A stretch of 64,000 nt of DNA, taken from Xylaria sp. FL1777 (Eukaryota; Ascomycota; Sordariomycetes; Xylariales; Xylariaceae). The notes under the pieces are model-generated. The model saw only the letters and a list, made by a program, of their open reading frames with translations. It was not told where the DNA came from and ran no database searches. This document shows positions 1-12,100 of this stretch, piece after piece; position 1 is the stretch's first letter, and each line of letters starts with the position of its first letter. Both the position numbers and the translations under genes were made by a program. The stretch covers positions 186,001-250,000 of the forward strand of contig MU400518.1 in the NCBI GenBank assembly GCA_022578965.1, given 5' to 3'.

Positions 1-580
1 GTAAACGTCAATCAATCAATCAACCAACAACAACAACACACTTACTCTCCCCATTTCCATCTCCGCCACCACATTGGCGCTCGCCGTCGTCGTATACGCT
101 TCTACACGCTTTCTATTAGCAGGAACACCGACTACCGACCACTTGGGTACGACATACCAGAGACTAGCTTTCAGCTCAGCTTCCAGCTCAGCTTCCCTTA
201 GATCCCCCCTCTCCCCGCAAATTGGCCTTTGCCCTTTGTTGACGTGGACTTTACCGACAACGTACCAGCATTCTTCACCGCACTGGTAAGAAGACGTCCC
301 GTCCCCGACCTTTTGACAAATTCGCCCTTCGTCCTCTGCGCATCGCCTGTCCTGTACACCGACTCTTTACCACTGTGGTGATTGCAACGACCTCACCGAC
401 GTAAACCATTCGACCGTCACGTTCGTCTCGTCCGACCACCGGCGCACGGCCGTCGACGCGGATTAGATGTGGTCGACACTGCGCCGCTGTTGCTGCCGTT
501 ATTAATTCCTAACTCCGCCATCGTCATATCTATTCTCTCTAGCATCGCCGCCTTATGACGAGCATCTCGTGCGACAAAAT
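1..580. other. upstream region of arrestin-like gene, no gene seen
   Basis: No reading frame here resembles a protein family. The left edge has a short-period CAAT/CAACAA-rich run (about 8-38) and a partial duplication of a CAGCTCAGCTTC unit near 170-200. It is best read as the promoter and 5' leader of the gene starting at 581. The gene upstream of the window, if any, is not visible. Confidence 0.5.
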
Positions 581-2067
581 ATGAGCGATCGAGTGGCCGC
601 CTTCGTCCGTGTGTCGGGCCCGCCAAACAGTAGTTTCTTGGTCGGATATCCAGGCATTTCTGCGACGGTAGTAAGTGCATTATGGTTGTGGTGGCCTGGG
701 TTTCGGTGCTGGATGGATGTCGCATTGAGCCAACTTTGTCAACCTCCCATCTTCTTGGGAAAGGCGTCGCATTTGGGGCTCAGTCCTACCGCTTCCTGTG
801 GCTCCTCCCATCTTTCATTTGTCGGTGTAGAGTGGCGAGAAATGGTCGACTAACGTAATTATGTAGCCGCGTATCGAAGGTAAAGTTGAAATTCGCCCAC
901 AACAGGGTTATTCTGCCCCTGTCGCCATCTCCCTTGTTCGAATATGTCTACAACGAAGAGAAACGATCCACCCGGCGGCGGAAAACGTAGCCAAGCGCCA
1001 TCTCGGTACCCCTCGAAGAGAGACAACCGATGTTGTTGGCAAGGAGCTTTTGTTATATCGATGCGCGTCTGGTAGGGAGGCGGAGAATGTTATCGCCATG
1101 GACCTGCCCTTTGTCTTATTTATACCCTTCGGGCGGGGAGGCGAAGAGACAAATAGGAGGATACCGCCAGCATCGTTGCAGCTTTCTAGTAGGACTGCTG
1201 AAACGTTCTATGAATTGGTCGTTACGGTTCAACAAGGACAAAGTGTGCAGAATAAGTACGCATTCCCGGTGCCTTTGCAGCGATATGACACATTATCAAC
1301 CTTTGGAATGTACAATCGCCCAGAGACTAAAATTGCCTCTACCGATAACATTGTCACACTTGTGTTATCACTACCAAGATGGAGTTATGGCCCAACGGAC
1401 CCAATCACTGTCTATATCAAACTAGCTCCAAATCTGGACTGGATGGCCAAGGCTAGGAAAGTCACAGTAAAGAGCATTACCTTGGCCATCGAGGAGGAGA
1501 TAACCTTCAATCCCGAGGGTGACGAACCAACGAAAAAGATTAACCGGCTTCAGAAGCACGTCCAGAATGTGGGAACGAAGTTATCGGAGCACGGCTATGT
1601 AACGAATATGGATGTCATATTTCCGCATAAGGACTTAAGGGACTCGAACGGAGTCATTCGTAGAGGGCAACCAGGGTTCCCCAATTATGAGGTGACATCT
1701 TTCACCACGACATCAACGCTTTACAAAATAGAATTCTTCCTAAGCATCAAGGTATGTATGCGCCACTACGGTTTCATGATCATTCTCCAAACAATGAGTA
1801 TCTACTAATGTGGTAATATTGAAGGCGAGTATGACTTCGGCCAGAGACATCACTCTTCGGCAACCTATTGTGATCTGCCCCCTCGATCATCAAGCTTGTA
1901 AAGAAGAGATGGACGCTATTGAGCAATCGGCGAAAGATTCTTCATCTGTGGACCAAGCCAATCCCATGTTACCAGCTCGGAATATTGTGTTAGCTAGCGA
2001 TCCTAACGCCCTAGCAACATTAGGACTTTGTCTGGTAGGAGGCCAGAAGAAACTCCTGATTGAATGA
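581..2067 (+). CDS. arrestin-like protein (fungal alpha-arrestin fold), 3 exons
   Basis: Exons 581-670, 867-1751 and 1825-2067 give a 405-residue protein. Both introns have good donors (GTAAGT, GTATGT), CTAAC or CTAAT branch sites and AG acceptors, and both junctions are in phase 0. Residues about 20-40 contain FLVGYPGISATV followed by PRIEGKVEIRP, typical of the arrestin N-domain in fungal proteins. The C-domain runs from about residue 130 to 350 (PTDPITVYIKL and a long beta-rich tract). Alpha-arrestins adapt the ubiquitin ligase Rsp5 to plasma-membrane transporters. No PPxY or LPxY motif is visible and there is no long disordered tail, so a ligase-adaptor role is uncertain. The start is the first ATG of exon 1. 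The fold call is firm; the subfamily is not. Confidence 0.8.
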
Positions 2068-3467
2068 GTAGGAGCCGAGTATAGTGTCTTGATATGATAC
2101 CTATTAAGAAAAGGAGAAAAGCTGTGGTGAATGATGACGCAGGAGTGACTGTCTCCATCTACATGAAATGGTCATTACAGTAACGCTAAGCCCCGATGAC
2201 ACGGCTTCACGTTTATTATGGCCTTTGAAGATCACAATCTCCTACTGACAACCGAGAAACAAGACCACCTGTCTTAACTATAACAACTATCATCGCGTGG
2301 CACCGCGTTTTACGGCCGCAGCTCATATTCGGAGTATGATATTGGTCAATAACTATCACGCAGACTGTGGTACCCAATATCTAGTCTATTATTCAGGGAC
2401 GTTGGATTGGAGTCCAGAGCCATCCAAAACAGACACCAAATTCAGGTGCTGTTGAAAAGCCACATAACGTGGGTAGGCTGCAGTCTTTAATGATTAATAG
2501 TCACACTTGTGATTATAACGGAAGAAAAGATGGCTGGACCAGAATCAAGGAAGCAAGACATCATTACTTCTTCACTGTTCCCGAAGGACAGGCGAGATGC
2601 GGCGATTCGACGCGCTAATGCAGGGTTGGGGCGTTCGTGAAATTGAAGGCAGGAAAGCATAGTCTCAAAGGGCTTAAGGCGCATGGTGTCCGCGGCGTTT
2701 TTCTGGACGTCTTGACCAGTTAGAGTGGTTTCCGGCATCCCAAGGATTATCTTGCTTTGCAAAGCGATCAACATGCGACCACGCGCAACTTGTTATGGCC
2801 TACAGATAAGTCGGGATGGGATGGATTTTTTGGCGAGACGGCTTTGACCACGGTCTCAGATCTAGAAGCGTTCTAGAACCACCAGAGGTTCTTATCAATG
2901 GAACCATTGAAGTATACTTGGAATGTCAGGAAGGGAAATGGTTTACTGTAATCGGGCAATGCAATACCCCTAGCGACCTAAGCATAGTCTCGGAACAAGG
3001 GATGTTTCGTGCGCGCAAGGCTTGTGTAGTCTAGCTGTCATGCAAACGCCAGAGAAGAATTGAAATGGGCAATTTGAAGCCAATTCGAACAACTATTTGG
3101 TCCAATGAAATCGAGCATTACAAATCAAAGGGTGAAGGCGATATGGACTTGGAGGTTTGGGCATTTGCGTTTGGTATTGATTGTTGCAAGGTAACTTGTT
3201 CTTCTGGCCTACGCTTAACTTCTGTCCTCATTCCCTACTAAAATCGCCTGGAGCTCTTGTCATTTCAATCCAGCGAGACTATAGAAACGTTGCCAGCACT
3301 TATAGATAGAGAAAGAAAGACTAACCAATCATTGTACTCTTCTTATTGTGACTCCCACAAGCGAGAGGCAGCCCATACTACTCTTGATCCCCAAAACTCA
3401 ACACATACCCCGCATCAATTGAACTCACAGAACTTAACGCTATGAAACGTTCTAGCTGTTACAATTT
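2068..3467. other. intergenic, no gene supported
   Basis: Only short open frames occur (for example 2487-2774 minus and 2816-3034 plus). They lack recognisable motifs, plausible splice partners or codon patterns like the neighbouring genes. The region is the 3' flank of the arrestin-like gene and the upstream flank of the tRNA gene. Confidence 0.5.
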
Positions 3468-3584
3468 GGGAGTTTGGCCGAGTGGTTAAGGCGCTGTGTT
3501 TAGGTCATAGGTTCGGCTTTATGCTAGCTTATACCGTAAATCCCGCAGTGGGAAACCGCGCAGGTTCGAATCCTGCAGCTCTCA
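3468..3584 (+). tRNA. tRNA-Leu (anticodon UAG) with intron
   Basis: The 7-bp acceptor stem pairs GGGAGTT (3468-3474) with AGCTCTC (3577-3583), with two G-U pairs; A3584 is the discriminator. The D-arm is GCC-GAGTGGTTAA-GGC. The anticodon stem CTGTG (3494-3498) pairs with CGCAG (3544-3548). The loop reads TTTAGG with anticodon TAG at 3501-3503. A 38-nt intron (about 3505-3542) starts one base 3' of the anticodon, the usual place for nuclear tRNA introns. A long variable arm (class II) and the T-arm GCAGG-TTCGAAT-CCTGC follow. The B-box GGTTCGAATCC is perfect. The intron is removed by the tRNA-splicing endonuclease, whose SEN54 subunit is encoded next door. Confidence 0.92.
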
Positions 3585-4014
3585 TTATAATCATCCATCG
3601 TCTTTTTGGCTGTTGTATTTATTCTCTTGGGCGATTTAAATTCCCCTTATCTACTATGTAATTAGGGTTAACACCGTTAATTAAGTTTTCCTTTTCCTTT
3701 CTCTTTCCTTTTTATTCATGTTGCTAGCCTTGTTTGCTCACCACCTTTTCCAAGGTCATCTTGGCTTCACAGTTGGTATCTATCTAGACTACAATGCAGT
3801 TAAGTAGGGCTGTCTTCTAGAAATAGCACCCACCCCACTAGAGCTACCAGGTAGGTTAGGAGGGTCCGATCCCCATGCAGGTACATCTACATACAAGCTA
3901 AGCTTCTACCCCTCTAATATCGATTCAAGTCTCTCTGCCTAGGTATTTTATTACACCTACACTACCTGATCCTACTTCTGCATCCTTTTCGGCCAGTTTT
4001 CTTCAAGCGCAAAG
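3585..4014. promoter_or_regulatory. intergenic: tRNA 3' flank and SEN54 promoter
   Basis: This 430-bp spacer separates the tRNA-Leu gene from SEN54. A pyrimidine-rich stretch sits near 3685-3720, a common promoter feature in filamentous fungi. A run of T just after the tRNA (around 3600-3607) could act as the Pol III terminator. No open frame of note is present. Confidence 0.4.
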
Positions 4015-5466
4015 ATGCCATTCGATGATGAGGACGTGGCTCCCACGTTGCTCAATCCTGCCAGTGGCGATGCCTTCTTCGACGCCGAAGACGACGACCA
4101 GGCCCAAGACTTCCGACTGTTCTCTTCGCTCCTCGCCGGTCCCGGAAAGAAATCACAGGCTTCTGGTAAATCCATCCGGCGCGGCGAGAAGGACTTCGAG
4201 TCGCATGGCACGCGCGCGCAGGAGAATGTTCTCGAATCGAGCCGCTCGGCAATGCATGAAGTCTTGAGTTACACTCGTCAACACCAACCTCGCAACGCTC
4301 TACGCGGATGGTATTTCCCCGATCGATGGGTCGACATGCCGCCCGAAAGTGAATCTATGGCTGATGCTGCGACCAATACGCAATCCGGCGGTCGGACGAC
4401 GAAAGGTCGCGATACCGTACAAGGCCTTTTTGCAAGCGAACGAGTTGTTGCGCTCGAGTCGGATAAGAGTACGATGCTGATGTCGATGGGTCGTGTTGTT
4501 ACGACCGCCGAGAAGCTTAGTCCGGGACGGTTAAATACATGGCTATTGCCGGAGGAAGCCTTGTTCCTGATTGAGAGAGGAACGCTTGATTTATGGTGGC
4601 CAGCACGAGGAATCGAGCAGGTTTTCCCCGTCGACGAGGGGCCAGAAGCATCGCAGGTGGATTCGGAGAACTTTGAGGACTACGAACTGGGAGTCCCTCT
4701 GAGTTTACAAGCTGCATATGCGCTTTTAATTGGGCGAGATGGAGAAAGAGGAAAGATCAGTCTCGAGAAATATCAGGTTTACTCCAATCTCAGACGTACG
4801 GGGTTTAGAGTTTTACGCGCAACGCCATTGCCATATCAGCCGTCCTTACCACCAGCGCCGCGGCCACTTTTACAGTGGCTCTTTTCACTTATACAAAAGA
4901 CATATAACCCCTTTGGGTTACGCTCTAACTATCCAGGACACGGGCCGCTCGTGAGACCAGGTTTATATCGCTCATATGAACCTATATTCGAGCAATTGGC
5001 TCTTGTACAGCGACACAAACCCACTCCTCTCACAACATCGGAAGTCCCCCAACCTCAAGGCCCCTTCAAGATACATTTTCACATTTGGAAGAGCACATCA
5101 TCCTTTACGAAGACAAAACCACCGCCACCAGACTTTCAGATGGCCGTTATAGACGCGCGCGACACCAGCGTCCCGACTCTCGAGCAACTAGACACTTTGC
5201 TTCTATCTACGCCGTGGGATCCGCCACAGGACGAAGAGAAACAAGGGGCTGGTTTTGTATACAAGCGTCTCAAACACGGATGGCGAAACGCCATTCTCGC
5301 AATTGTGGACCGTGGATTGATCAGCTACATGAGATTTGGCGAGATGGCGTTCGGTGAGGAATTGCTATATGAGAAAATGAGCAGACGCCCTAGGGCGAAG
5401 AGGGGTGGAAGATCCGGGAGGGGACGTGGAGGTGGGAGGGGTAGAGGCAGAGGTAGAGGAAAATAA
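4015..5466 (+). CDS. SEN54: tRNA-splicing endonuclease subunit Sen54
   Basis: Single-exon 483-residue protein. Sen54 is a structural subunit of the nuclear Sen2-Sen34-Sen15-Sen54 complex that cuts introns out of pre-tRNAs. The N-terminal Sen54 signature is clear: a YFPDRW segment near residue 100 and NTWLLPEEALFLIERGTLDLWW-type sequence at about 170-190, where WLLPEEAL and ERGTLD are the family hallmarks. A second conserved segment (LEKYQVYSNLRRTGF) lies at about 255-270. The last 28 residues are an RGG/RG-rich tail suited to RNA binding or arginine methylation. The start is the first ATG after a CT-rich promoter, and its context (AAAG before ATG) is acceptable. No catalytic residues are expected, because Sen2 and Sen34 supply them. 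Confidence 0.92.
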   Translation: MPFDDEDVAPTLLNPASGDAFFDAEDDDQAQDFRLFSSLLAGPGKKSQASGKSIRRGEKDFESHGTRAQENVLESSRSAMHEVLSYTRQHQPRNALRGWYFPDRWVDMPPESESMADAATNTQSGGRTTKGRDTVQGLFASERVVALESDKSTMLMSMGRVVTTAEKLSPGRLNTWLLPEEALFLIERGTLDLWWPARGIEQVFPVDEGPEASQVDSENFEDYELGVPLSLQAAYALLIGRDGERGKISLEKYQVYSNLRRTGFRVLRATPLPYQPSLPPAPRPLLQWLFSLIQKTYNPFGLRSNYPGHGPLVRPGLYRSYEPIFEQLALVQRHKPTPLTTSEVPQPQGPFKIHFHIWKSTSSFTKTKPPPPDFQMAVIDARDTSVPTLEQLDTLLLSTPWDPPQDEEKQGAGFVYKRLKHGWRNAILAIVDRGLISYMRFGEMAFGEELLYEKMSRRPRAKRGGRSGRGRGGGRGRGRGRGK

Positions 5467-8400
5467 AATCTATTCACACGGCTGGCATCATGCCTTGTCG
5501 GAACGAATTCTATATTCCGTGCTCTTGAAGACAAAGACCAGTGTCGTAGACGGGAGCATAGCAAATATTAGGTTCTCTTCACACGGGTGTGAAATTGAAA
5601 AGTCATGCTGTCATCTCATATACATCAAAAAGGGCATCGAGAATTTGGGAAATCACATAGATCCAAATGCAAAACACCTAATGTCTTGCTTCGTTATTGA
5701 TATTGATTCCTATCCTAATCATCGTAGGACCGAGATATAGGAAACCGAGATAGAGGAACAGTGCTGCTCCAAAACTAGAGTATTTTTAGAATGGGCTATT
5801 GCGAGATACTTCATGTTTCCTGACTGATTAATGCGTGAAAAACCACGAATTCATTTTTATTGTCAATTTTATTTGTCCGTCAACCCATCGTCAGGCTCTG
5901 TTTGATTCTTAGACTGGAGATTTACACTGTGGGACCTTAGCAAGTAACATCTAGTCACCTCAGCCTTGACAGCCTCAGATGGTTACGTGTCTCGTGTGTT
6001 ATACCTAGTAGAGTCTCGGATGTGTGGCTGGGAAGAGCACCCGGGGCGTTGAGGTCCATCATACAAAAACCGGGCATTTGTCTCAGTCCGCAACCTCTTG
6101 TATCAAAGTTTCAAGTTCCCTTTTCGGAAGGATGGTATGTCTTAGTGTCTGTGAAACAATAACGTAAGTGACAATCACATGGCGATATTGATTGATCCTT
6201 TTTCTCTACTAAGCAATCTTCTAGGCAGAGCCAATAATATGCTTTGATAAATTACTTACCGGTGTACAGGGTTCTTCAAACAGACTAGCTAACGGGCTGA
6301 ACATGATCAAAGAGTTACTGTATACATATCACGAAATGGGGATGTCCGAAGCACTCCAGTCACATATATACAGCGTAACACACAGTTAAAGGGAAGTATA
6401 ATACGACAGTAATTTTCATGAAGCAGGGATATTCCAGGTTGGGGATGTCCGACTGATGTCGAACTGTGTCATTTGTCATTAATTTAAAGGTCGTGTGTTC
6501 TCGTCATCCATCATGTGTTGCGAACAGCCTTCTTAATGAACCCCCTTCTCCTTCCTAAAATCTTCGGCATCTGTGAAAAGCGATCAAAAGACTTCTCTCA
6601 GGGATACAGAGTTCCCGCGGAAAGGATGGGGATGGGCTAGTTGGGGAAATACCGTGTCGTTAGATTGAGGTTGGTTTCTTACTTATGAAGCACCCCTTAG
6701 TAACGGGGGTTAGGTTACGCTTCATCATAAGCACAACGAGGTCATTGACTTCTCACTTAAACAGGATGACAGTTCAATTTTCAGTTTCGGTACGAAGTTA
6801 AAAGTAAAAAAGCACTTGTATCTCAGAAGCATGTCGGGGTCCCGGGCGTCACCCATTGAAGCAGCGTCTCCATCCCTGGGAGTTTAATGCATCGAGTCAT
6901 ATTTATGACAGCATTAAATGAGGAATGGTTAATTGAGTTATTTATCCGTCTTAGATATGTCTAGTTAGTAGTGCCTTTGGTATCTGAGTAAGGGTTGAGT
7001 ATAGATGTATGTGCGAATGGCACATGGAGAGCTCGTATAGGTCGGTTGTGTGTCTTAGCTAATCACTAATCAGGATATCAAAAACTTGATTTTGACATTG
7101 AGATAGTAAGGAGGCTCCTGTGTGTTTATTTCCCGCACGAGGAAGTGCGACTTAGTAAGACATTTACATGTGTCCCTATATGTCCTACGAGAGTTGAGGT
7201 AGTCTTGTTGATGGTGAGTCAGCGTATCAATGTTGGCGTCATGGAGCAGAGGACAAGCCTCTATCTCTTAACAAACATCAAGTCATATGTTGTCATCCTC
7301 TTCTATAATTAATGGGAGCACGCAGAATCAATATACAAAGTGGCGCTATAGCGTTGAGAACTACGACCCGAGGCCAGAGATTGTCAATAGCTCGATAGTA
7401 TGTAAGAGGCAACCTGAAATTCTCGTTTTCACATGTAACTGGCAACCACATCGAAGACTATAACCCCAACTTTACGCATCCTTCTGCAGGGCGCAAGCTC
7501 TATTTGCGTCTCATAAATGCGAGGGAGTTTGCGCTGCTTACCAACATCATCAGGTTACGTGCGTAGTTAGTATGGGTTTGCTGACGAGTCATGCTCTGTC
7601 CGGCAGTCTCTCTTCCCATCTACACTAGATTATCACGCGGATCGACCTAACGATCGATATAACTGAAATTACACGTAATGAGAAAAGCTGTCTCCGGCAC
7701 AGCCGATGAGCAAAATGTTTGGGATCCCTGCCTATTATCCTCATTAGCGAGGTGTTGGTTTTTGCTCGTGCAGTAACCCGAAAACTCGTCTGGGATCGGC
7801 CCACTTGGAGTTCTGCTGTTGGTCTGATCGTATAGCATCAATCCACATATAACTCGCCGTTTGTCTCATCCTCAGTTTCGAGGAATTATGTCTGCATGTC
7901 TCAATGAGATATATATACTCAATATATATCGACGTGACTAGCTGGCTGCGCTCAGTGGGGACCCGGTCAATAGTATTTTGAAGCCTCGTGAACTTGCATC
8001 CTAAAGGAACTTAATCAACTGTTTCTTGAACCTCGCATTGCATGATCCAGTGTTGTGCCGCTCACGGTGGTACTTCATTAATGGAATCCGATGCATGATT
8101 CCTAAGGAATGGCCAACAACACTCCGCCCTTTGCTATTCGAGAAGGTGCTTTGTGTGAGTAACGTCCAGTCACCTATGAGTTATGTGAGGTTGCTATGCA
8201 GCGGGTTTTGCAGCGAGGGCGGTGTTAACGCCGATGCTGATGCTGTGCCCCTGAACCACGTGCTGTTCGGATGAGGAATGCATAGGAGACTTTTCGCTGG
8301 GCAACACTAGCCTCTTTTGAGTGTAGCCCGAGGCATTCCTTGAGCTGGCCCAGTCCTTTTGGAAGAGTCATGAGAAGGCTGATCTGGGGGGACGGCAACG

Positions 8401-11400
8401 TCACAGGATCGAGCCATTCTAGAGCCAATGCTGGGTTTGTTATCTATCATCTACTGTATGTAGGATTGGAGTGCATCGAGTTCATTGCGCAACTCTGTTT
8501 GCTCAATCCTGCACCCCGCAAACAACAGCAGTTCCGGCAAAAGCCGTATGTCAGCACGAGCCTGTTCTTCGTTTACAACTTATGCGTTTACCTATATGTA
8601 CACCGAAATATGCCCATCTTGAGTAACTCTTCGTATGCGGTGCAGGTTACCGTTTTCTTCTCCTTTGTTGTTGGCTTTGGACATGACACCAACGCAGGCT
8701 GATATGAAACACGCATTTATAGGCCATGATGATCATAGTACCATTCTTAGTATCTAGCATCATCCTTTTTTTTTCATTCCCATCTTCATTTCACGAGCGT
8801 TGCACAGACGTTGTGTCACGATATGGCATCAGAAGCTAAAGGATGCGATAAGACGAAAGTATCCTCGCCGCATGTTTGCAGCAGTTTGTCATACCCTCGA
8901 AACCCTGATCGGCCGACCGACCATTGATCAGGACAAGTGCCGGGTGTATTGACCAGAGCCCGAGGTGGCACAGAGGGCTCCATTCATTGTGCGACATCGT
9001 CTGCTGCAGAGAGCCCATTCACTCCCACTCATTCACTGACTGCTGATTTCCCGGTCGTGAGGAGGAAGATGGAAGGATGGAAGGATGTAAATGTGCATAT
9101 AGGTGATGACGGACTTTTGAAGAAAAGAGCTACATTCAAGCTTGGCACGTACTAAGGTTAGGTAGGTTGTGAAGGTACTAAGATGCAAAATACGTGTAAA
9201 GAGAAATACCTATGTGTTGGTAGGTAATCAATCACATGATGGTCATAGTATTCTTCAAAAGTGGCTGAAAGTCTAGAATCGATTGTTTTAGTGCCATCGT
9301 TCGGAGCTTTCTCCACTAAGACGCAGGGCAGCACAGCTAAGCTAGGTAAGCTACACGTAACAGAATCACCTCCGCCCAAGGTCGCATTTATTGGTGTGGC
9401 AGAGTACATTATCTATGTGTGGTCTGCCTAGTATATCTATCTAATGTAGCCTTAGCTTCAATACTTATTGGGCTGCCTACAATATATATCTTGTCATACC
9501 TAAGTACTTACCTACCTTAGATAGAGACCTGCGCATCTGCCGATTCTTGTTGTGCCGTTGCCTGAAACTAGCTCCGGATATCTTGTTCTACTCGGCGTTG
9601 CTTTTGGCAAGACCCAGATGACAGGTCATATCAGCCTGCAACCTTGGGCAAAATGTCTTCGCGGCCCCTATACCCTACATTATTATCTACCGCGGGAGAA
9701 TTCCATAGGTTGCCACTTTGGGCGTTTTTATTACCTCAGGTAGGCATGTAAGTAACGCATCTTCTTGGTCTATTACTCATCCCTACTACCTAGGCAAGGA
9801 GTTATCTATAGCAGGTAGTACAGGCGACTATGACGGAATACCAACTTTTATTACATTGAATAATAATTAGCTCAATGCGGGAATATCCAGCCTCTGCTGT
9901 TTCGGCCACGTTTGCAATGAGCGATGGATGGATGCAGCGAGATGGCGTTATTAATCTGGGTTATTTTCTTATCGCTTCTCGCCTATACATCATCCATCAA
10001 TCAATTCATCAATCTATCGCCAATCTATCAATCGCCCAGGTTAGAGCCAGACATGCAGGCTGTTAGGTTCGTCAGCTCGGGAACAACTGGGTTGTACGTG
10101 CATCGCCTCAATATGGTCGTAATTGATCGATTCCTTCACATCTACTCCTATACCAACAGTCGCTCGCTGATACATGATACATTGAAACTCTGGCCCTAGC
10201 CACCTTTTGCAACATTCGCAACGTACGAATTACAACAACCGGCAACAACCATCTCATGAAATCTAGGGACCTTGTGCAGATCATCAATTTAGTCGCTCTC
10301 TTAAACCATATTGCTCTGTGTTTGTCTTCAACCTGTGGGTTCCGTTGGTTGCTCAATCTAGGCTCCGTATTTAGTAACTTGTGTTGGGGGCTAAGTAAGG
10401 TTGGATGACTTATTAGTCTTCTTACCTAGTCACAGCTTGGGAAGTCTACCTGGTATTCAAGTGGGATGGTGTGTCACATTCCAGTCAACCGCCCCCTTTT
10501 AGGTTATATGATTTGTTATATCGGCTACACCTGATTATGCGCCGTTCTTCGAAGCCTCCTCCATCGGAACTTGGGTAACAAGGATAAGCAAGCAAACCTC
10601 TGGCAAACCTCGGTCTCGGGAACAACGAAGGAGGACGAAGAATGTTCACAAATTTTCTTAGCGCACGCAATCAGCCTTTGATATCGTGTCTTGCGTTTCT
10701 GTCCGGGGTTTGATAGTTAGTGCGGGCCGAAACCCTCTCAGCTTAACTTCTGACCAGCACTAAGTACTAGGTATACATATGTATCTGGTTAGTAGCTTTA
10801 ATGGTGCTGAATTGTACGTGTATTTAATTTACAGATTTAACTTACTATGTCCTGTAATATAACGGTACACTATCTAGAACAATCCTTGTCTTTTTCCCTC
10901 GATCCTCCTCTTCCCGTTACTTAATAGACTTGACTTTGCAATGCCGAACAGGACGGAGGGTGGAATTAATGCTGTTTCGCACATTCCGGCTAAATCTTCC
11001 TCGATGAATGCTTTAGCAGGTGTTGATCTAGGTAGTCTATATGTGCGTGTGCGCTTCACTATAGTTTTACCGAGCACATCACAGTAGGAGGTGATGTGCT
11101 GAAGTTTAAATATGACCCCTACAACAGCACAGTCTGTGAACTCTACCGATCCCATGATGCACCAGACCAGCACGACGTCGCAAACTGAACTTAATTGACA
11201 TCCACTTAAATTGAGCACCAAAGCGGGTCTGGCTCTCTAACCCTAGATTAGTGTAGGTAGTGAGTTTACGAGGACATAATAGTGTCATCTAGTGTAAGAG
11301 GTATAGGTATACACATACAATAATTGATTATCTATCCTCTCCTACAGCAAGTTGCTCGTGACCATCAATTATTTAACCTAACAGTGGTTCACCACCTTTC

Positions 11401-12100
11401 TGATGTGTAAAATGTGACACTATTTATACACTTTGTGGTTTGCATCGAGCTCATGATCATCCCTCCCCTAGTCTTATATATAGGCATATCCTCTTATGAA
11501 TATTACCTGCATCGGGGTCATGTCAGCCAGTGTGGCAAAAGCACACAAGGAGGACAACTCAGCCAATCAGGTTTAATCACAGAGTGTTCACTTTCATATC
11601 CGCCCAATCGAGTGTTCAGAGTCGGTAGGAGATGTAAAAGTCGAGTTGGGCCACTAATCTCAGGAGGCTCGTTGGGTAAGTACATGTTGTCTGCTGTAGG
11701 TGCCCTGGCCAGATACCACGCAGACCTAACAAGAACAAGTACCTACATGTAGTACATATAGTAGGTATAGTAGGTATATGTAACCGAGTTGGGTTGTTGG
11801 GTTGGGTAGTCGGCCATGCTATATACACACTATACATACTATACATGCCATACATGCTATATGGGCATGCTATACCTATTTTAAGGTTACTTGGTACGTC
11901 TTAGACCAGCGTGTATAAGCGTGTATGTGGTGTATGTGGTGTAGGTACTTGTCCGACGACCAAGACGATTGGCCCCCCTTGACCACGACCCCTGCGAGGG
12001 TTCCGACGATAAGCCTAGAGGGTTGATTAGTTTGTTTCCAAAGCTTACAAGGACAGTACGTTTACTTTTGCCGGTTGCCCATGTTTCTTTTCCAATTACC
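5467..12100. other. long gene-poor region, no gene supported
   Basis: About 6.6 kb without a reading frame that can be tied to a protein family on either strand. The longest open frames (about 80-120 codons, for example 8340-8702 plus and 10874-11221 minus) have no motif, domain or convincing splice partner. Short TA/GTA-rich repeats occur at about 11735-11880 (variants of TAGTAGGTATA and ACTATACAT). Several copies of CCTACC or CCTAGG-type motifs are present (for example 9480-9525 and 9786-9796). No transposon terminus or RNA gene was recognised. Undetected non-coding RNAs or fast-evolving genes with many small exons remain possible. Confidence 0.5.

Noticed and set aside
2816..3034. 72-codon frame after the arrestin gene
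   Set aside because: It has no family resemblance, no splice partner and weak composition.
8340..8702. 120-codon frame in the gene-poor region
   Set aside because: It has hydrophobic stretches but no recognisable transmembrane pattern, start context or motif. Chance is likely.
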